64,000 nt of DNA from Salinisphaera dokdonensis (GTDB taxonomy: Bacteria; Pseudomonadota; Gammaproteobacteria; Nevskiales; Salinisphaeraceae), in assembly GCF_040361215.1 (NCBI RefSeq), contig NZ_APND01000001.1, forward strand, positions 930,001 through 994,000, given 5' to 3'. This document shows positions 25,119 through 34,396 of this stretch, one piece after another. The position numbers and the translations under genes are program-made. How positions within the stretch are numbered: the first letter of the stretch is position 1; each line of letters opens with the position of its first letter. The notes under the pieces are model-generated. The model was not told the origin of the DNA, did not search any database, and worked only from the letters and a program-made list of their open reading frames with translations.

Positions 25119-26066
25119 TCAGGCCGAACGCGTTGTCTCGGCGCGCCCGAAAAACTGTTTGAGCCGGGTTATCACGCCCTCTCGCTGGCGATTCGGCTGG
25201 GCGAAACTCTGTGTGAGGCGGTCGAGGATGATCGCCAGGATCACCACGCCGAGTCCGCCTTCGAAGCCCACGCCCAGACGCAGCTGCTGGATACCGGCAA
25301 GCACCGGGTCACCCAGGCCACCCGCGCCGATCATCGAGGCGATCACCACCATCGACAGCGCCAGCATGATCGTCTGGTTGATGCCGGCCATGATCGACGG
25401 CAACGCCAGCGGCAGTTCCACCTTGAACAGCAACTGCAGCTGATTGCAGCCGAAGGCGCGACCGGCTTCGACGTTCTCGGTCGGCACCTGGCGGATGCCC
25501 AGATTCATCAGCCGGACCGCGGGCGGCATGGCAAAGATCACGGTCGCGATCGTGCCCGGCACGCGGCCGGTGCCGAAGAAGATCACGGCCGGAATCAAGT
25601 AGACGAACGCCGGCAGTGTCTGCATGAAGTCGAGCACGGGCCGAACGGTCGCCGCAAGCAATTCGCTCTTGGCCATGGCAACACCGATCGGCAAACCGAC
25701 CCCGAGCGCGGCCAGCGTGGCGGCAATCACCAGTCCCAGCGTATCCATGGACTCGGGCCAGAGATCCATGCCGAGCACAACATACAGGCCGACCAGCACG
25801 AACAACGCGAACTGCCAGCCCACGCGCCAGAGCGCGAGAACGGCCAGCACGCCGAATACCAGCTGCGGCGGCAGGTAATTGAAAAACTCGGTGAGATTGT
25901 CGGCCACGAAACTGATCGTGTTCGCCACCGCAACGAAGAACAGCTCGAAATGGTCCTGCATGAAATCGACGACGGCGGTGAACCCTTCGCCGATCGGCAG
26001 CTCCATGACGAAAGCCTCTTTGAGCGACTGCCAGAGCGAGCCGATGCCGGCCTCCAGGCTGATCAT
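25119..26066 (-). CDS. proW: Glycine betaine/proline ABC transporter permease
   Basis: A 315-residue inner-membrane protein with the ProW/OpuAB-type permease fold. The hydrophilic start (residues 1-35) is followed by helices and by the conserved segments MAKSELLAATVRPVLDFMQTLPAFVYLIP and IRQVPTENVEAGRAFGCNQLQLLFKVELPLALPSI, the EAA loop that couples to the ATPase. Its ATG overlaps the ATPase stop by four bases (ATGA at 26063-26066), indicating translational coupling. Confidence 0.92.
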   Translation of the reverse strand: MISLEAGIGSLWQSLKEAFVMELPIGEGFTAVVDFMQDHFELFFVAVANTISFVADNLTEFFNYLPPQLVFGVLAVLALWRVGWQFALFVLVGLYVVLGMDLWPESMDTLGLVIAATLAALGVGLPIGVAMAKSELLAATVRPVLDFMQTLPAFVYLIPAVIFFGTGRVPGTIATVIFAMPPAVRLMNLGIRQVPTENVEAGRAFGCNQLQLLFKVELPLALPSIMAGINQTIMLALSMVVIASMIGAGGLGDPVLAGIQQLRLGVGFEGGLGVVILAIILDRLTQSFAQPNRQREGVITRLKQFFGRAETTRSA

Positions 26067-27277
26067 GCGGCCCCCTTTTCGGTGCGGTTGAGCGTGTGCA
26101 ACAGCGTCGCGCGCGAGATCGTGCCCTGATAGCGACCGTCGCTATCGACCACCGGTACGGGATACGGGCTTTCCGCGACCTGGGTCATCAACTCGGTGAG
26201 CGGCGTGTCCGCCACGACCGGATTCACGTCCTCGAGGAAGGCCTGCTCGATACGGCCTTCCTCGCGACGGCCGAGGCCGTCGATGCACGCAATCAGCGAG
26301 TCAATGCTGACCACGCCCTGATACTTGCGGCTTCGATCATGGACCACCGCCGCCGACCCGTCGTACTCGCGCAGCCGCTCCAGCGCGGCACGCACGCTCA
26401 CGCCGGGGCGTTCCATGACCGTTACATGGTCCTTGCGCGCCACATCGGCCGCCGTGAAGACATGGCTGACGTCCACCCCACGGAAGAAGGAGCGGACATA
26501 TTCGTTGGCCGGCTCGCGCACGATCTCCTCGGGTGTGCCCACCTGCACGACCGCCCCGCCCTGCATGATGGCGATGCGATCGCCCACTCGCATGGCCTCG
26601 TCCAGGTCATGGGTGATGAACACCACCGTGCGCGAATGCTCGGCCTGCAACCGCAGCAATTCGTCCTGCATTTCCGTACGGATGAGCGGATCGAGTGCGG
26701 AAAATGCTTCGTCCATCAGCAGGATACCGGGATCGACCGCCAACGCGCGGGCCAGACCCACGCGCTGTTTCATGCCGCCCGACAGTTCATCGGGATAGCT
26801 GTTCGCATTGGCCTTGAGACCGACCGCCTCGAGCGCGGCAAGCGCTTTCTTCTCGCGCTCCTCACGGCTCATGCCGCCGACGGCGAGGCCGAAGGCCGTG
26901 TTCTCGAGCACGCTCTGATGCGGCATGAGCGCAAAGGACTGAAACACCATGCTGATCTCGCGCCGACGCAGCTCGATAAGCTGCTTGCGGGTCATACGGG
27001 TGATGTCCTGGCCGTCGATACGGATAGCGCCCGCCGTGGGATCAATCAGCCGATTGAGCATGCGCACCAGCGTGGATTTGCCGGACCCGGACAGCCCCAT
27101 GACGACGAATATCTCGCCCTGCTCAACTTCGAAGCTGGCATCGGACACGCCGACCGTCATGCCGGTGGCGGCAAAGATCTCGTCCTTGCTCTGACCACGC
27201 TTGATCCGATCCAGCGCACGCTTTGGATGCGCGCCAAAGACCTTGTAAACGTTCTCTACTGATAGTTTCGTGCTCAA
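26063..27277 (-). CDS. proV: Glycine betaine/proline ABC transporter ATP-binding protein
   Basis: A 404-residue ATPase with Walker A MGLSGSGKSTLVRMLNRL, signature LSGGMKQRVGLARALA and Walker B ILLMDEAFSALDPLIR. Two CBS domains at the C-terminus (from about 285) are as in ProV/OpuAA and may sense ionic strength. The start is a TTG at 27277 giving LSTKLSVENVYKVFG, matching the start of E. coli ProV; a GGGGGA site lies upstream. The longer frame to 27367 is not family-like. First gene of the betaine operon. Confidence 0.92.
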   Translation of the reverse strand: MSTKLSVENVYKVFGAHPKRALDRIKRGQSKDEIFAATGMTVGVSDASFEVEQGEIFVVMGLSGSGKSTLVRMLNRLIDPTAGAIRIDGQDITRMTRKQLIELRRREISMVFQSFALMPHQSVLENTAFGLAVGGMSREEREKKALAALEAVGLKANANSYPDELSGGMKQRVGLARALAVDPGILLMDEAFSALDPLIRTEMQDELLRLQAEHSRTVVFITHDLDEAMRVGDRIAIMQGGAVVQVGTPEEIVREPANEYVRSFFRGVDVSHVFTAADVARKDHVTVMERPGVSVRAALERLREYDGSAAVVHDRSRKYQGVVSIDSLIACIDGLGRREEGRIEQAFLEDVNPVVADTPLTELMTQVAESPYPVPVVDSDGRYQGTISRATLLHTLNRTEKGAA

Positions 27278-27386
27278 ACGCGTCCCCCGACGCCGAGTAG
27301 TCGACTGGCTTTTTACCCTAACGCAAGTTTCGCACCACTGTCCTATTCCGCTGCAATGCGCAGCCACGGGAACGCGACGGCAGACA

Positions 27387-27983
27387 TCAGTCCAGCGCGC
27401 GCAGCCAGAAAGTCAGCCGCTTGTCGGTTTCGGTATCCGAGTCGATATCCTGCCAGGCATAGACCGCGCTGATATCGTCGCGGCGCGCGAAACCACGCTT
27501 GTGCCAGAAACGGTCCAACGGCTCGTAGCCGGTCGGGCGCAAGGGGTGATCCGCAGACCGTTGTACCGCGCAGAAACAGGCATGGCTGAAATCGCCCACG
27601 CGCCGGGCCCAGGCTTCGCGTTCGTCAAAGAATCGGTGGCCAATCCCGTGCCCGCGATAGGCGGGCAGCAACAGCGACTCGCCGAAATAGAACACCATCG
27701 ACACATCGAAACCGGCATCGGCCAGAGGCTGACGAAAAGCCGGCTCTTCATCAGAGAGTGGCAGCGCAGTGGTCGCGCCGATCAGCGCACCATCGTCGTG
27801 CACCAGAAACGCGAGCGAGCGCGGCGAGTTCACATAAGTGGCCAGATACTCGCGCTCGTAGTCGACATCGCCGTCGTACAGATAGGGGAAATCTCGAAAC
27901 ACGCGAATGCGCAATGCGGCGAGCTCCTCCACATACGGCGCGATCTCGGCGCCGCTGCAACGGCTATAGCTCAACTGCCCCAT
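27387..27983 (-). CDS. GNAT-family N-acetyltransferase
   Basis: A 198-residue acetyltransferase-like protein. The acetyl-CoA pyrophosphate-binding region reads YFGESLLLPAYRGHGIGHRFFDERE, with R-G-x-G-I-G/H-type residues. It opens IAPYVEELAALRIRVFRDFPYLYDGD. Start ATG 27983 is chosen; the longer frame begins in unlikely sequence. Substrate unknown. No obvious operon partner; it lies between proV and the tRNA. Confidence 0.82.
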   Translation of the reverse strand: MGQLSYSRCSGAEIAPYVEELAALRIRVFRDFPYLYDGDVDYEREYLATYVNSPRSLAFLVHDDGALIGATTALPLSDEEPAFRQPLADAGFDVSMVFYFGESLLLPAYRGHGIGHRFFDEREAWARRVGDFSHACFCAVQRSADHPLRPTGYEPLDRFWHKRGFARRDDISAVYAWQDIDSDTETDKRLTFWLRALD

Positions 27984-28137
27984 TGACGCCCTCTCTGCCG
28001 GTATTGCACTAGGCGCAGTGTAAGACTGGCGCGCATGTATGTGCATCCCGACGACGGCAGATCCAGGCGCTTCGCACACGTCGACGCGCCGACAGGCGAC
28101 AAGAAGAGTCTGTCAGAACCGATGTAGGGGGAAAAGA

Positions 28138-28213
28138 TGGTGGCCGGAGGTGGAATCGAACCACCGACACTGCGATTTTCAGTCGCATGCTCTACCAACT
28201 GAGCTATCCGGCC
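28138..28213 (-). tRNA. tRNA-Phe (GAA anticodon)
   Basis: 76-base cloverleaf on the minus strand beginning GGCCGGATAGCTCAGTTGG and ending with an encoded CCA. The D-stem GCTC/GAGC, anticodon loop with GAA in the CTGAAAAT context and T-arm GGTGGTTCGATTCCACC are all complete. It follows yggX on the same strand. Confidence 0.97.
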
Positions 28214-28247
28214 AGATCGTGGAACCGATCTTGGAGAGCGCGTATTA

Positions 28248-28287
28248 AACCGACCCGAGCGGCTGGCGTCAACCGCCCGGGTCGGTT
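28248..28287. terminator. Hairpin between yggX and tRNA-Phe
   Basis: Perfect 10-base inverted repeat (28248-28257 with 28278-28287) with a 20-base loop. It lies just after the yggX stop on the minus strand. There is no clear T run, so it is a weak terminator candidate or a processing signal ahead of the tRNA. Confidence 0.45.
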
Positions 28288-28293
28288 CGAAAG

Positions 28294-28566
28294 CTATTGT
28301 TCCGGCGGGACGTAGTGTGTCTCGGCCGTCTCGCCGCTGCCGAAGAAATATTCCTCGGTCTGCTCGGTGAGGAACTCGCGCGCCTTCGGGTCGGCCAGAT
28401 GCAGGCCGTATTCGTTGATCAGACGCGTCTGCTCGACCAGCCACTGCTGCCAGGCCTGCATCGAAACGCTGTCGTAGATGCGCTGGCCCAGTTCGCCGGG
28501 CAGCGGCGGCCGGGGCAGGCCCTCGGCTTCCTTGTCGAGTTTGACGCAGTGGACGGTGTGGCTCAT
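28294..28566 (-). CDS. yggX: Fe(2+)-trafficking/oxidative damage protection protein
   Basis: A 90-residue protein starting MSHTVHCVKLDKEAEGLPRP with the YggX signature, continuing GELGQRIYDSVSMQAWQQWL and NEYGLHLADPKAREFL. YggX protects iron-sulfur clusters and carries a single Cys (residue 7). It has an ATG at 28566 that overlaps the end of mutY by four bases, matching the mutY-yggX pairing of other gammaproteobacteria. Confidence 0.95.
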   Translation of the reverse strand: MSHTVHCVKLDKEAEGLPRPPLPGELGQRIYDSVSMQAWQQWLVEQTRLINEYGLHLADPKAREFLTEQTEEYFFGSGETAETHYVPPEQ

Positions 28567-29642
28567 AGCGCTAGCGCTTTCTGTGGAGTGTCGAGAATCC
28601 GCGCAATGGGCGCCGGCACGCCGGGGCGCGCATCGTCGGCGAACCATTGCTGCGACGCGTCCATGATACGTGTCGTATGCGAGACCTGCACCTGGGTGGC
28701 ATGAATACACAACTCGAAATGGGTGAAACCGTGCTGGATAGGCGCCAGATCGCGCGCCTGCGTGACCGCCAGGCCGAGTTGTCTATCGCAATGGTCACGA
28801 ACATCGGCGTCGACGGGCACTTCCGGCAGGCTCCAGAGCCCGCCCCAGATGCCGGTCGGCGGACGTTTTTCCAGCAGTACCCGCCCCTGCGTATCGACCG
28901 CCACGAGCACACGGGTTTCGCGCTGCTGCCTCTTGGCACGCTTGCGCGGGGTCGGGATTCGATCCTGAATCCCTTCGGCACGGGCAACGCAGCAATCGGC
29001 CAACGGGCAGCGCTCGCAGGCCGGGCGGCGCCGCGTGCACAGCGTCGCACCGAGATCCATGATCGCCTGGGTGTAGTCGGTCACACGTTCGCGGGGCGTA
29101 TAGCGCTCGGCGAGCTGCCATAGCGGTTTTTCGTAGGCGGCCGTACCCGGTGTAGCCTCGACCGCGGCCAGGCGAGCGACGACGCGCTTGGCGTTGCCAT
29201 CCAGAATCGGCGCCCAATCGCCATACGCCTGGGCCACGATCGCGCCTGCCGTGGAGCGGCCGATCCCGGGCAGTGCCATGAGGCCGTCGACATCGCGCGG
29301 CATCACCCCGCCCTGCTCGGCCACCACAGCCCTCGCAGCGGCGTGCAGATTACGGGCCCGGGCGTAGTAGCCGAGCCCGGCCCAGTGGGCCATGACGTCG
29401 TCGCTTGGCGCGTCGGCGAGCGTCTCGATATCCGGAAATCGAGCCATGAAGGCATTGAAATAGCCGATAACGGTCGTGACCTGAGTCTGCTGGAGCATGA
29501 TCTCCGCGACCCAGACCCGATAGGCCGTACGCGGGTGCTGCCAAGGCAGATCGTGCCGGCCGTGGACATCGAACCAGTTCAGCAACGCCCCTGCGATTTC
29601 ATCGGGCGCGCGTTCAGTCGGCTGTGCTGTCGTCTTTTTCAT
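28563..29642 (-). CDS. mutY: A/G-specific adenine glycosylase
   Basis: A 359-residue base-excision repair enzyme that removes adenine opposite 8-oxoguanine. The HhH domain shows EIMLQQTQVTTVIGYF with the catalytic Glu, LMALPGIGRSTAGAI, and ILDGNAKRVVARL with the catalytic Asp. The 4Fe-4S cluster ligands are in CTRRRPACERCPLADCC. The C-terminal NUDIX-like domain (GRVLLEKRPPTGIWGGLWSLP) recognises 8-oxoguanine. Start ATG 29642 (MKKTTAQ) is preferred over the longer frame. The start overlaps the preceding SRPBCC gene by 29 bases. Confidence 0.95.
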   Translation of the reverse strand: MKKTTAQPTERAPDEIAGALLNWFDVHGRHDLPWQHPRTAYRVWVAEIMLQQTQVTTVIGYFNAFMARFPDIETLADAPSDDVMAHWAGLGYYARARNLHAAARAVVAEQGGVMPRDVDGLMALPGIGRSTAGAIVAQAYGDWAPILDGNAKRVVARLAAVEATPGTAAYEKPLWQLAERYTPRERVTDYTQAIMDLGATLCTRRRPACERCPLADCCVARAEGIQDRIPTPRKRAKRQQRETRVLVAVDTQGRVLLEKRPPTGIWGGLWSLPEVPVDADVRDHCDRQLGLAVTQARDLAPIQHGFTHFELCIHATQVQVSHTTRIMDASQQWFADDARPGVPAPIARILDTPQKALAL

Positions 29643-30249
29643 AGTCGTCAGCGAGACGTTCGATGGATTCGGCGGTGACTTGCGCCTGGCGGCGCAGCTC
29701 GCGAGCAATCAGATAAGGGCCGATCAGTGGCGGCACCCAGAAGGCCGGCTCGATTTCGGCATCGAACAACAGACGCGTGCCACCGTGCTCGTCCGAACTG
29801 AAGCGCCAATCGGCATGGCCGTCCTTCAAATCCCCCGCGCCGGGCACCACCTTCATGGCAATGCTCTCCGGCGCCTGTTCGCCGTAGCGCATGACCTGCT
29901 TGATCTGTTTGCAGAAGAAAGCCACGCACAGCCGGATATTCGAGCGCAGGCGCTGACCGGACAAGCGCTTGCTGCTGACGATACTCGGATTGAATTCGGG
30001 CAGGCGCTCATAGTCGGTCGCGGCGCGGAAAGCCGTGGGCTGCGGCACATCGATAGTCATGGCCGCGGCGACGGTATAGCGCGTGTCGTCGCGACTAACC
30101 TGCATCCGCTCGATCACCACGGCCTGCGCGTTCGCGGCCGCAAACAGCAGCAGGCCCGCCAGCGCGCCGGGCCGGCGCGCTGGACGCAGGCTATTGCGAA
30201 TCAGGCGACGAATCGGCGCTCTCGTCTGCCGACTTCTTCTGGCCGCCAA
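29614..30249 (-). CDS. SRPBCC/START-like secreted or membrane-associated protein
   Basis: About 211 residues. A basic start precedes a hydrophobic signal (ALAGLLLFAAANAQA), then a START/SRPBCC fold with IDVPQPTAFRAATDYERLPEFNPSIVSSKRL and a C-terminal helix FWVPPLIGPYLIARELRRQAQVTAESIERL. This fits polyketide-cyclase/coenzyme-Q-binding-like proteins that bind lipids. The true start is unsure: ATG 30249 overlaps AsmA by 59 bases, and a later leucine codon could also start a shorter signal peptide. It sits between asmA and mutY in one direction. Confidence 0.7.
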   Translation of the reverse strand: MAARRSRQTRAPIRRLIRNSLRPARRPGALAGLLLFAAANAQAVVIERMQVSRDDTRYTVAAAMTIDVPQPTAFRAATDYERLPEFNPSIVSSKRLSGQRLRSNIRLCVAFFCKQIKQVMRYGEQAPESIAMKVVPGAGDLKDGHADWRFSSDEHGGTRLLFDAEIEPAFWVPPLIGPYLIARELRRQAQVTAESIERLADDYEKDDSTAD

Positions 30250-32416
30250 ACAGACCTCTGAGGCCCTGCTTCACCTTATCGCGCACCTCGCTGTCGACAC
30301 TCTCAGTGCGCTCCTTGAGCTTCTCACGGACCTTGTCCTGCAGCTTGGCCTTCTCGTCTTGCAGACGCTTCTCGGCCGCGCCGCGAAGCGCGCTTTTCAC
30401 ATCGAGACTGTAGTTCGGCGACAGCAAATTGCCGGTCAGGCTGATGGGCACCGTGAGGCCAGCCAGATCGGACAACTTGCCCGACGCGTTCTCCGGCACC
30501 TTCGCACTGACGTTGTAGTCGAGCGCGTTTTTCGCCAAATCGTAGCTGCCAGAACCACTGGCTTCCAGCAGCTTGGTCACGAGATTGAGATCGCGCCCGG
30601 CCATCACACCATCGACGACATTGAACGACGCCGCAAAGCGATTGAAGGGCGTGTTCTCGGACTCGCCGAGGCCATCACCGCCATCGGCCGACCCGTCGCC
30701 GGACAGACGGCTGCGCGCCGAGGCGATCACCTGCGCCAGGTTGAAGCCATTGAAGGCACCGTCACGCAGGTCGAAACCTAACTTGCCGTTGAGCGCGCGT
30801 TTCATCGATGCCACCTGCTTGCCAGCCGTGGTGATATCGATATTCATGTTGGCCAGCGCGGCGACTCGTTCGGTGTCCGCCACGTCCTTGAGCAACGGCT
30901 GGAACTGCAGGCCGTTGAGATTGCCCTTGAGCGCATAGCGCGGCGTGTCTTTCGAGGCATCGACACGCGCGGTCACACGCACGTTGCCGTCGTATAGATC
31001 GGCTGTGAGCGGCTCGATTGTCAGCACGCCGTCACGCGCCTTCACGGTGAGCTCCGCGTTGGTGACGTTGATGTTCGCTGCAGTCAGCGAACCCGCCGAT
31101 AGCTTGCCGTCCAGCCGCAGATCCTTGAGCCCGGACAGGTCGATTTCGGCCTCTTCCTGTTGGGTACCCCCGCCGGTTTCGGGCGGTTTTTCGGTTTGCG
31201 CCTGCTCGGCGCTGCCCGGCGGGAGATAATCGTCGACGTTGAGTTCGTCGAGATCGAGGTCGAAAGTGACCGCCGGATTCTCGAAGTTCGCCACCCCTGC
31301 AGAACCCTTGAGCGAGCTGTCGTCCAGCGTCGCCAGGATCTGCTTGAACTGAACACGGTTGTTATCGGCGTTGAACTGGGCATCGAACCCGACCGACGAC
31401 AGCGCACCGGAATCCTGGGTTGCCGGCGGCTCGATGGCCAATTCGCGCATGACCGCACGCGGGTCGAACCGCTTCACGGTCACACGACCGGAATAGGACG
31501 GTTCGCCGTTGAGACCAGTGCCGTCCATGCTGCCGGTCACGTTCAGCCCGGCGGCCTGCAGGGAGACACCCGAAAGCTTGAGCCGGCCTTCGGCCATGTC
31601 GAACTCGCCGTTGCCGCCCAGGGTGGCCTGCTGCTTGCCGTTCGGTACGGCCTTGCCCGTGGCGAGCACGTTCAGGCTCATGTCCGAAAAGCGATAGAAC
31701 TGGTCCTCGATATTCGGCTCGATACGCGTGATCAGGTTGAAGTCACCGGCGAACTCTTCCTTGGGCGCATCCATATTCCCGGAGAACTCGAGGCGTACCG
31801 GCTCGCCATCCACCAGGCGACCAGTCGAGAGCTTCACACCGGTCGCGCGGTAATCCGCGCCGGTGGTCGCGTCCTGCCACGATACGGCGGCGTCTTTGAC
31901 ATCGATCGCGCCGACCTGGAGTGATTCAAGCGTGAAGCCGCCTTCGCCGTCGGAATCGTCCGGCGCATCGGTCTGCTCTTCTTCTGCGGCTTCTGCCTGG
32001 CCCTCGGCCAGGTGTTCGCTGATATCCGCCCAGTTACTGCGCCCATCGCCGTTACGCGCCAGGCGCAGACGCAGCCCGTTGAGGCTGACGGTGCCTACTT
32101 CGATATCGCGCGAAATCAGCGGCAGGAGCTTGACGCTGATCTCGGCGGAATTCATTTCTGCCATCGGCTCATCGCCGAAGCCTTCGGCGTTGGCGACTTC
32201 GACCCGGCCGAGCTCCAGCCCCAGCCAGGGGAATACCGACAGCCCTATATCACCGCTGATATCGACCTCGCGCCCGATCTGGCGCTCGATGGCGGCATTG
32301 ATCTGCGCCTTGTAATCGTTCGGGTCGAAGAACAGCGGCAGCGCGATCATCGCCAGGATGACCAGCGCAACGAGCACGCCCACCACGGCAAGCAGGATCC
32401 GGAAGGTACGTTTCAT
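30191..32416 (-). CDS. AsmA-family protein
   Basis: A 741-residue membrane-anchored protein. One N-terminal helix (residues 5-29) is followed by FFDPNDYKAQINAAIERQIGREVDISGDIGLSVFPWLGLELGRVEVAN, the typical AsmA start, and a large beta-rich periplasmic region. A linker rich in Glu/Asp near 140 and Gln/Pro/Glu near 410 is seen. The DUF3971/AsmA C-terminal part has LRDGAFNGFNLAQVIA. AsmA-like proteins are implicated in lipid transport between membranes and porin assembly. The gene is the first of a minus-strand run ending at yggX. Confidence 0.9.
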   Translation of the reverse strand: MKRTFRILLAVVGVLVALVILAMIALPLFFDPNDYKAQINAAIERQIGREVDISGDIGLSVFPWLGLELGRVEVANAEGFGDEPMAEMNSAEISVKLLPLISRDIEVGTVSLNGLRLRLARNGDGRSNWADISEHLAEGQAEAAEEEQTDAPDDSDGEGGFTLESLQVGAIDVKDAAVSWQDATTGADYRATGVKLSTGRLVDGEPVRLEFSGNMDAPKEEFAGDFNLITRIEPNIEDQFYRFSDMSLNVLATGKAVPNGKQQATLGGNGEFDMAEGRLKLSGVSLQAAGLNVTGSMDGTGLNGEPSYSGRVTVKRFDPRAVMRELAIEPPATQDSGALSSVGFDAQFNADNNRVQFKQILATLDDSSLKGSAGVANFENPAVTFDLDLDELNVDDYLPPGSAEQAQTEKPPETGGGTQQEEAEIDLSGLKDLRLDGKLSAGSLTAANINVTNAELTVKARDGVLTIEPLTADLYDGNVRVTARVDASKDTPRYALKGNLNGLQFQPLLKDVADTERVAALANMNIDITTAGKQVASMKRALNGKLGFDLRDGAFNGFNLAQVIASARSRLSGDGSADGGDGLGESENTPFNRFAASFNVVDGVMAGRDLNLVTKLLEASGSGSYDLAKNALDYNVSAKVPENASGKLSDLAGLTVPISLTGNLLSPNYSLDVKSALRGAAEKRLQDEKAKLQDKVREKLKERTESVDSEVRDKVKQGLRGLFGGQKKSADESADSSPDSQ

Positions 32417-32633
32417 GCAGGCAACGCCAAGATTTGTGGATTAGCGAAACGACGTACGGACACGCCGCGTACAGGTCATGATGGACCCTGTCTCCGGCCG
32501 CCGTGTTCCCGAGAACCTTGGCGCCTGAACGGTGACAGGCGCAAGTCGCATGCCGGCCCGAGGCGCGTTATTCTAACCCGTCTCGGCGGCCATGGCGGCC
32601 GCGAACCACTCTCGACGACGTGCTCGGACAATC

Positions 32634-33632
32634 ATGCAGATCGAAGTCAACGGCGCTCCCACGGAATGCGCGGAGCAGACCACGCTCGCACGCCTGATCA
32701 ACGATCTGGGCTATGGCGACCAACGCATTGCAGTAGAGCACAACGGCCAGATCGTGCCGCGTGAGCGCTACGAACAGACCCTGATCGCAGCTGGCGACAC
32801 GCTCGAGATCGTGCACGCGATCGGCGGCGGCCAGGCGGTGTCGGAATCCGACAGCCTCACCATCGCCGGGCGCAAGTTCGAGTCGCGCTTACTGGTCGGC
32901 ACCGGCAAGTATGCCGATCTCGATCAGGCCGATGCCGCGATCCAGGCCTCCGGCGCTGAGATCGTCACTCTGGCGATCCGGCGCACGCCGGCGCTGTCCG
33001 ACCCGGAAGCCGCAAAGAAGCGCAATCTGCTTGATATCCTGCCGCAGGAGAAATACACGCTCCTGCCCAACACCGCCGGCTGCTACACGGCCAAGGATGC
33101 GGTGCGCACCTGCCGCATGGCACGCGAACTGCTCGACGGCCATAACCTGGTCAAGCTCGAGGTGCTGGGCGACGAAAAGACGCTGTATCCCGACATGAGC
33201 GAAACGCTCGTCGCCGCACAGCAGCTCGTGGATGACGGCTTCGAGGTGATGGTCTACACCAGCGACGATCCGATCGCCGCGCGTCGTCTGGAAGACATCG
33301 GCTGTGTGGCGATCATGCCGCTGGCCGGGCCGATCGGCTCCGGACTGGGCATCCAGAATCGCTACAACGTGATCGAGATCGTCGAGAACGCCAATGTGCC
33401 CGTGCTTGTCGACGCCGGCGTGGGCACGGCTTCGGACGCGTCGATCGCGATGGAAATGGGCTGCGACGGCGTACTCATGAACACCGCGATTGCCGGGGCG
33501 AGCAAGCCCATCCTGATGGCCCAGGCAATGCGCCACGCCGTGATTGCCGGACGCATGGCGTTCCTGGCCGGACGCATGCCGCGCCGGCGCTATGCCTCGG
33601 CCTCGTCGCCCATGACCGACCTGCCCTTCTAG
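32634..33632 (+). CDS. thiG: ThiS-ThiG fusion: sulfur carrier/thiazole synthase
   Basis: A 332-residue fused protein of thiamine biosynthesis. Residues 1-66 are a ThiS-like ubiquitin fold starting MQIEVNGAPTEC and ending with Gly residues (HAIGGG, 61-66). ThiG follows: IAGRKFESRLLVGTGKY, LVKLEVLGDEKTLYPD with the imine-forming Lys, and VDAGVGTASDASIAMEMGCDGVLMNTAIAGA. In separate ThiS the C-terminal GlyGly is activated as a thiocarboxylate, which an internal GlyGly cannot do without cleavage or another mechanism. The ATG at 32634 gives the ThiS start. The gene is followed by trmB. Similar fusions are known in annotated genomes. Confidence 0.92.
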   Translation: MQIEVNGAPTECAEQTTLARLINDLGYGDQRIAVEHNGQIVPRERYEQTLIAAGDTLEIVHAIGGGQAVSESDSLTIAGRKFESRLLVGTGKYADLDQADAAIQASGAEIVTLAIRRTPALSDPEAAKKRNLLDILPQEKYTLLPNTAGCYTAKDAVRTCRMARELLDGHNLVKLEVLGDEKTLYPDMSETLVAAQQLVDDGFEVMVYTSDDPIAARRLEDIGCVAIMPLAGPIGSGLGIQNRYNVIEIVENANVPVLVDAGVGTASDASIAMEMGCDGVLMNTAIAGASKPILMAQAMRHAVIAGRMAFLAGRMPRRRYASASSPMTDLPF

Positions 33633-33715
33633 CCCACACGTCTTCAGCGCGGCTGCGGCGGCTCGGCGTTCCGAACCAACCGTGCAACCGCGCGCCGATT
33701 CCAGGATTACACCGC

Positions 33716-34396
33716 GTGAACACGACGCACGATCGCCGTATCCGTAGCTTCGTTCGCCGCGAAGGCCGTCTTACTGCCGGCCAGCAGCGCAATCTCGACG
33801 AGCTCTGGCCGCGCTACGGCCTGGAAATGCCGACGGCACCCATCGACTGGGACGCCGAATTCGGCCGCACGGCGCCGCGCACGCTGGAGATCGGCTTCGG
33901 CGCCGGCGAAGTGCTCGCGGATCTCGCCGCGCGGCACCCGGAAGAGGACTTCATCGGCATCGAGGTCTATCTCACTGGTGTCGGCCGGCTGCTCGGGGCA
34001 CTGGAAGACGCCGGCGCCACCAATGCGCGGGTGTTCAATCTCGACGCGGTCGAGGTGCTCAAGGCGGGTTTTGCAGACGACAGTCTCGATAACGTCCTGC
34101 TGTACTTCCCCGACCCGTGGCCCAAGAAACGCCACCACAAGCGGCGCATCGTGCATCCGCCCTTCGCCGACGAGATCGCGCGGGTCCTCAAGCCCGACGG
34201 GCTGTGGCGGTTGGCCACCGACTGGGCGAACTACGCCGAGCATATGCGCGAGGTGCTCGACGCGCACGAAGCGTTCGAAAACGTGGGCGACGTTGGCGGT
34301 TTCGTCAGTGAGCCGCCGCGGGCCGGCACCCGCTTCGAAGCCCGTGGGCGCCGCAAGGGCCACGAGGTCTTCGACATGGCGTATCGCCGCCGCTGA
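33716..34396 (+). CDS. trmB: tRNA (guanine-N7)-methyltransferase
   Basis: A 226-residue enzyme that makes m7G46 in tRNA. The SAM-binding region is LEIGFGAGEVLADLA, then EDFIGIEVYLTGVGRLLGAL, and the catalytic/tRNA-binding DNVLLYFPDPWPKKRHHKRRIV with FADEIARVLKPDG. The C-terminus TRFEARGRRKGHEVFDM is typical TrmB. The start is GTG at 33716, giving MNTTHDRRIRSFVRREGRLT; length is close to E. coli TrmB (239). Confidence 0.95.
   Translation: MNTTHDRRIRSFVRREGRLTAGQQRNLDELWPRYGLEMPTAPIDWDAEFGRTAPRTLEIGFGAGEVLADLAARHPEEDFIGIEVYLTGVGRLLGALEDAGATNARVFNLDAVEVLKAGFADDSLDNVLLYFPDPWPKKRHHKRRIVHPPFADEIARVLKPDGLWRLATDWANYAEHMREVLDAHEAFENVGDVGGFVSEPPRAGTRFEARGRRKGHEVFDMAYRRR

Noticed and set aside
26096..27262. 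388-residue plus-strand frame opposite proV
   Set aside because: Antisense shadow of the ABC ATPase; no protein features.
28138..28213. tRNA end as a phage attachment site
   Set aside because: No integrase or repeated tRNA end was found nearby.
32417..32633. Possible TPP riboswitch ahead of the ThiS-ThiG gene
   Set aside because: The conserved CTGAGA and ACCTGATCTGG-like parts of the THI element were not found on either strand.
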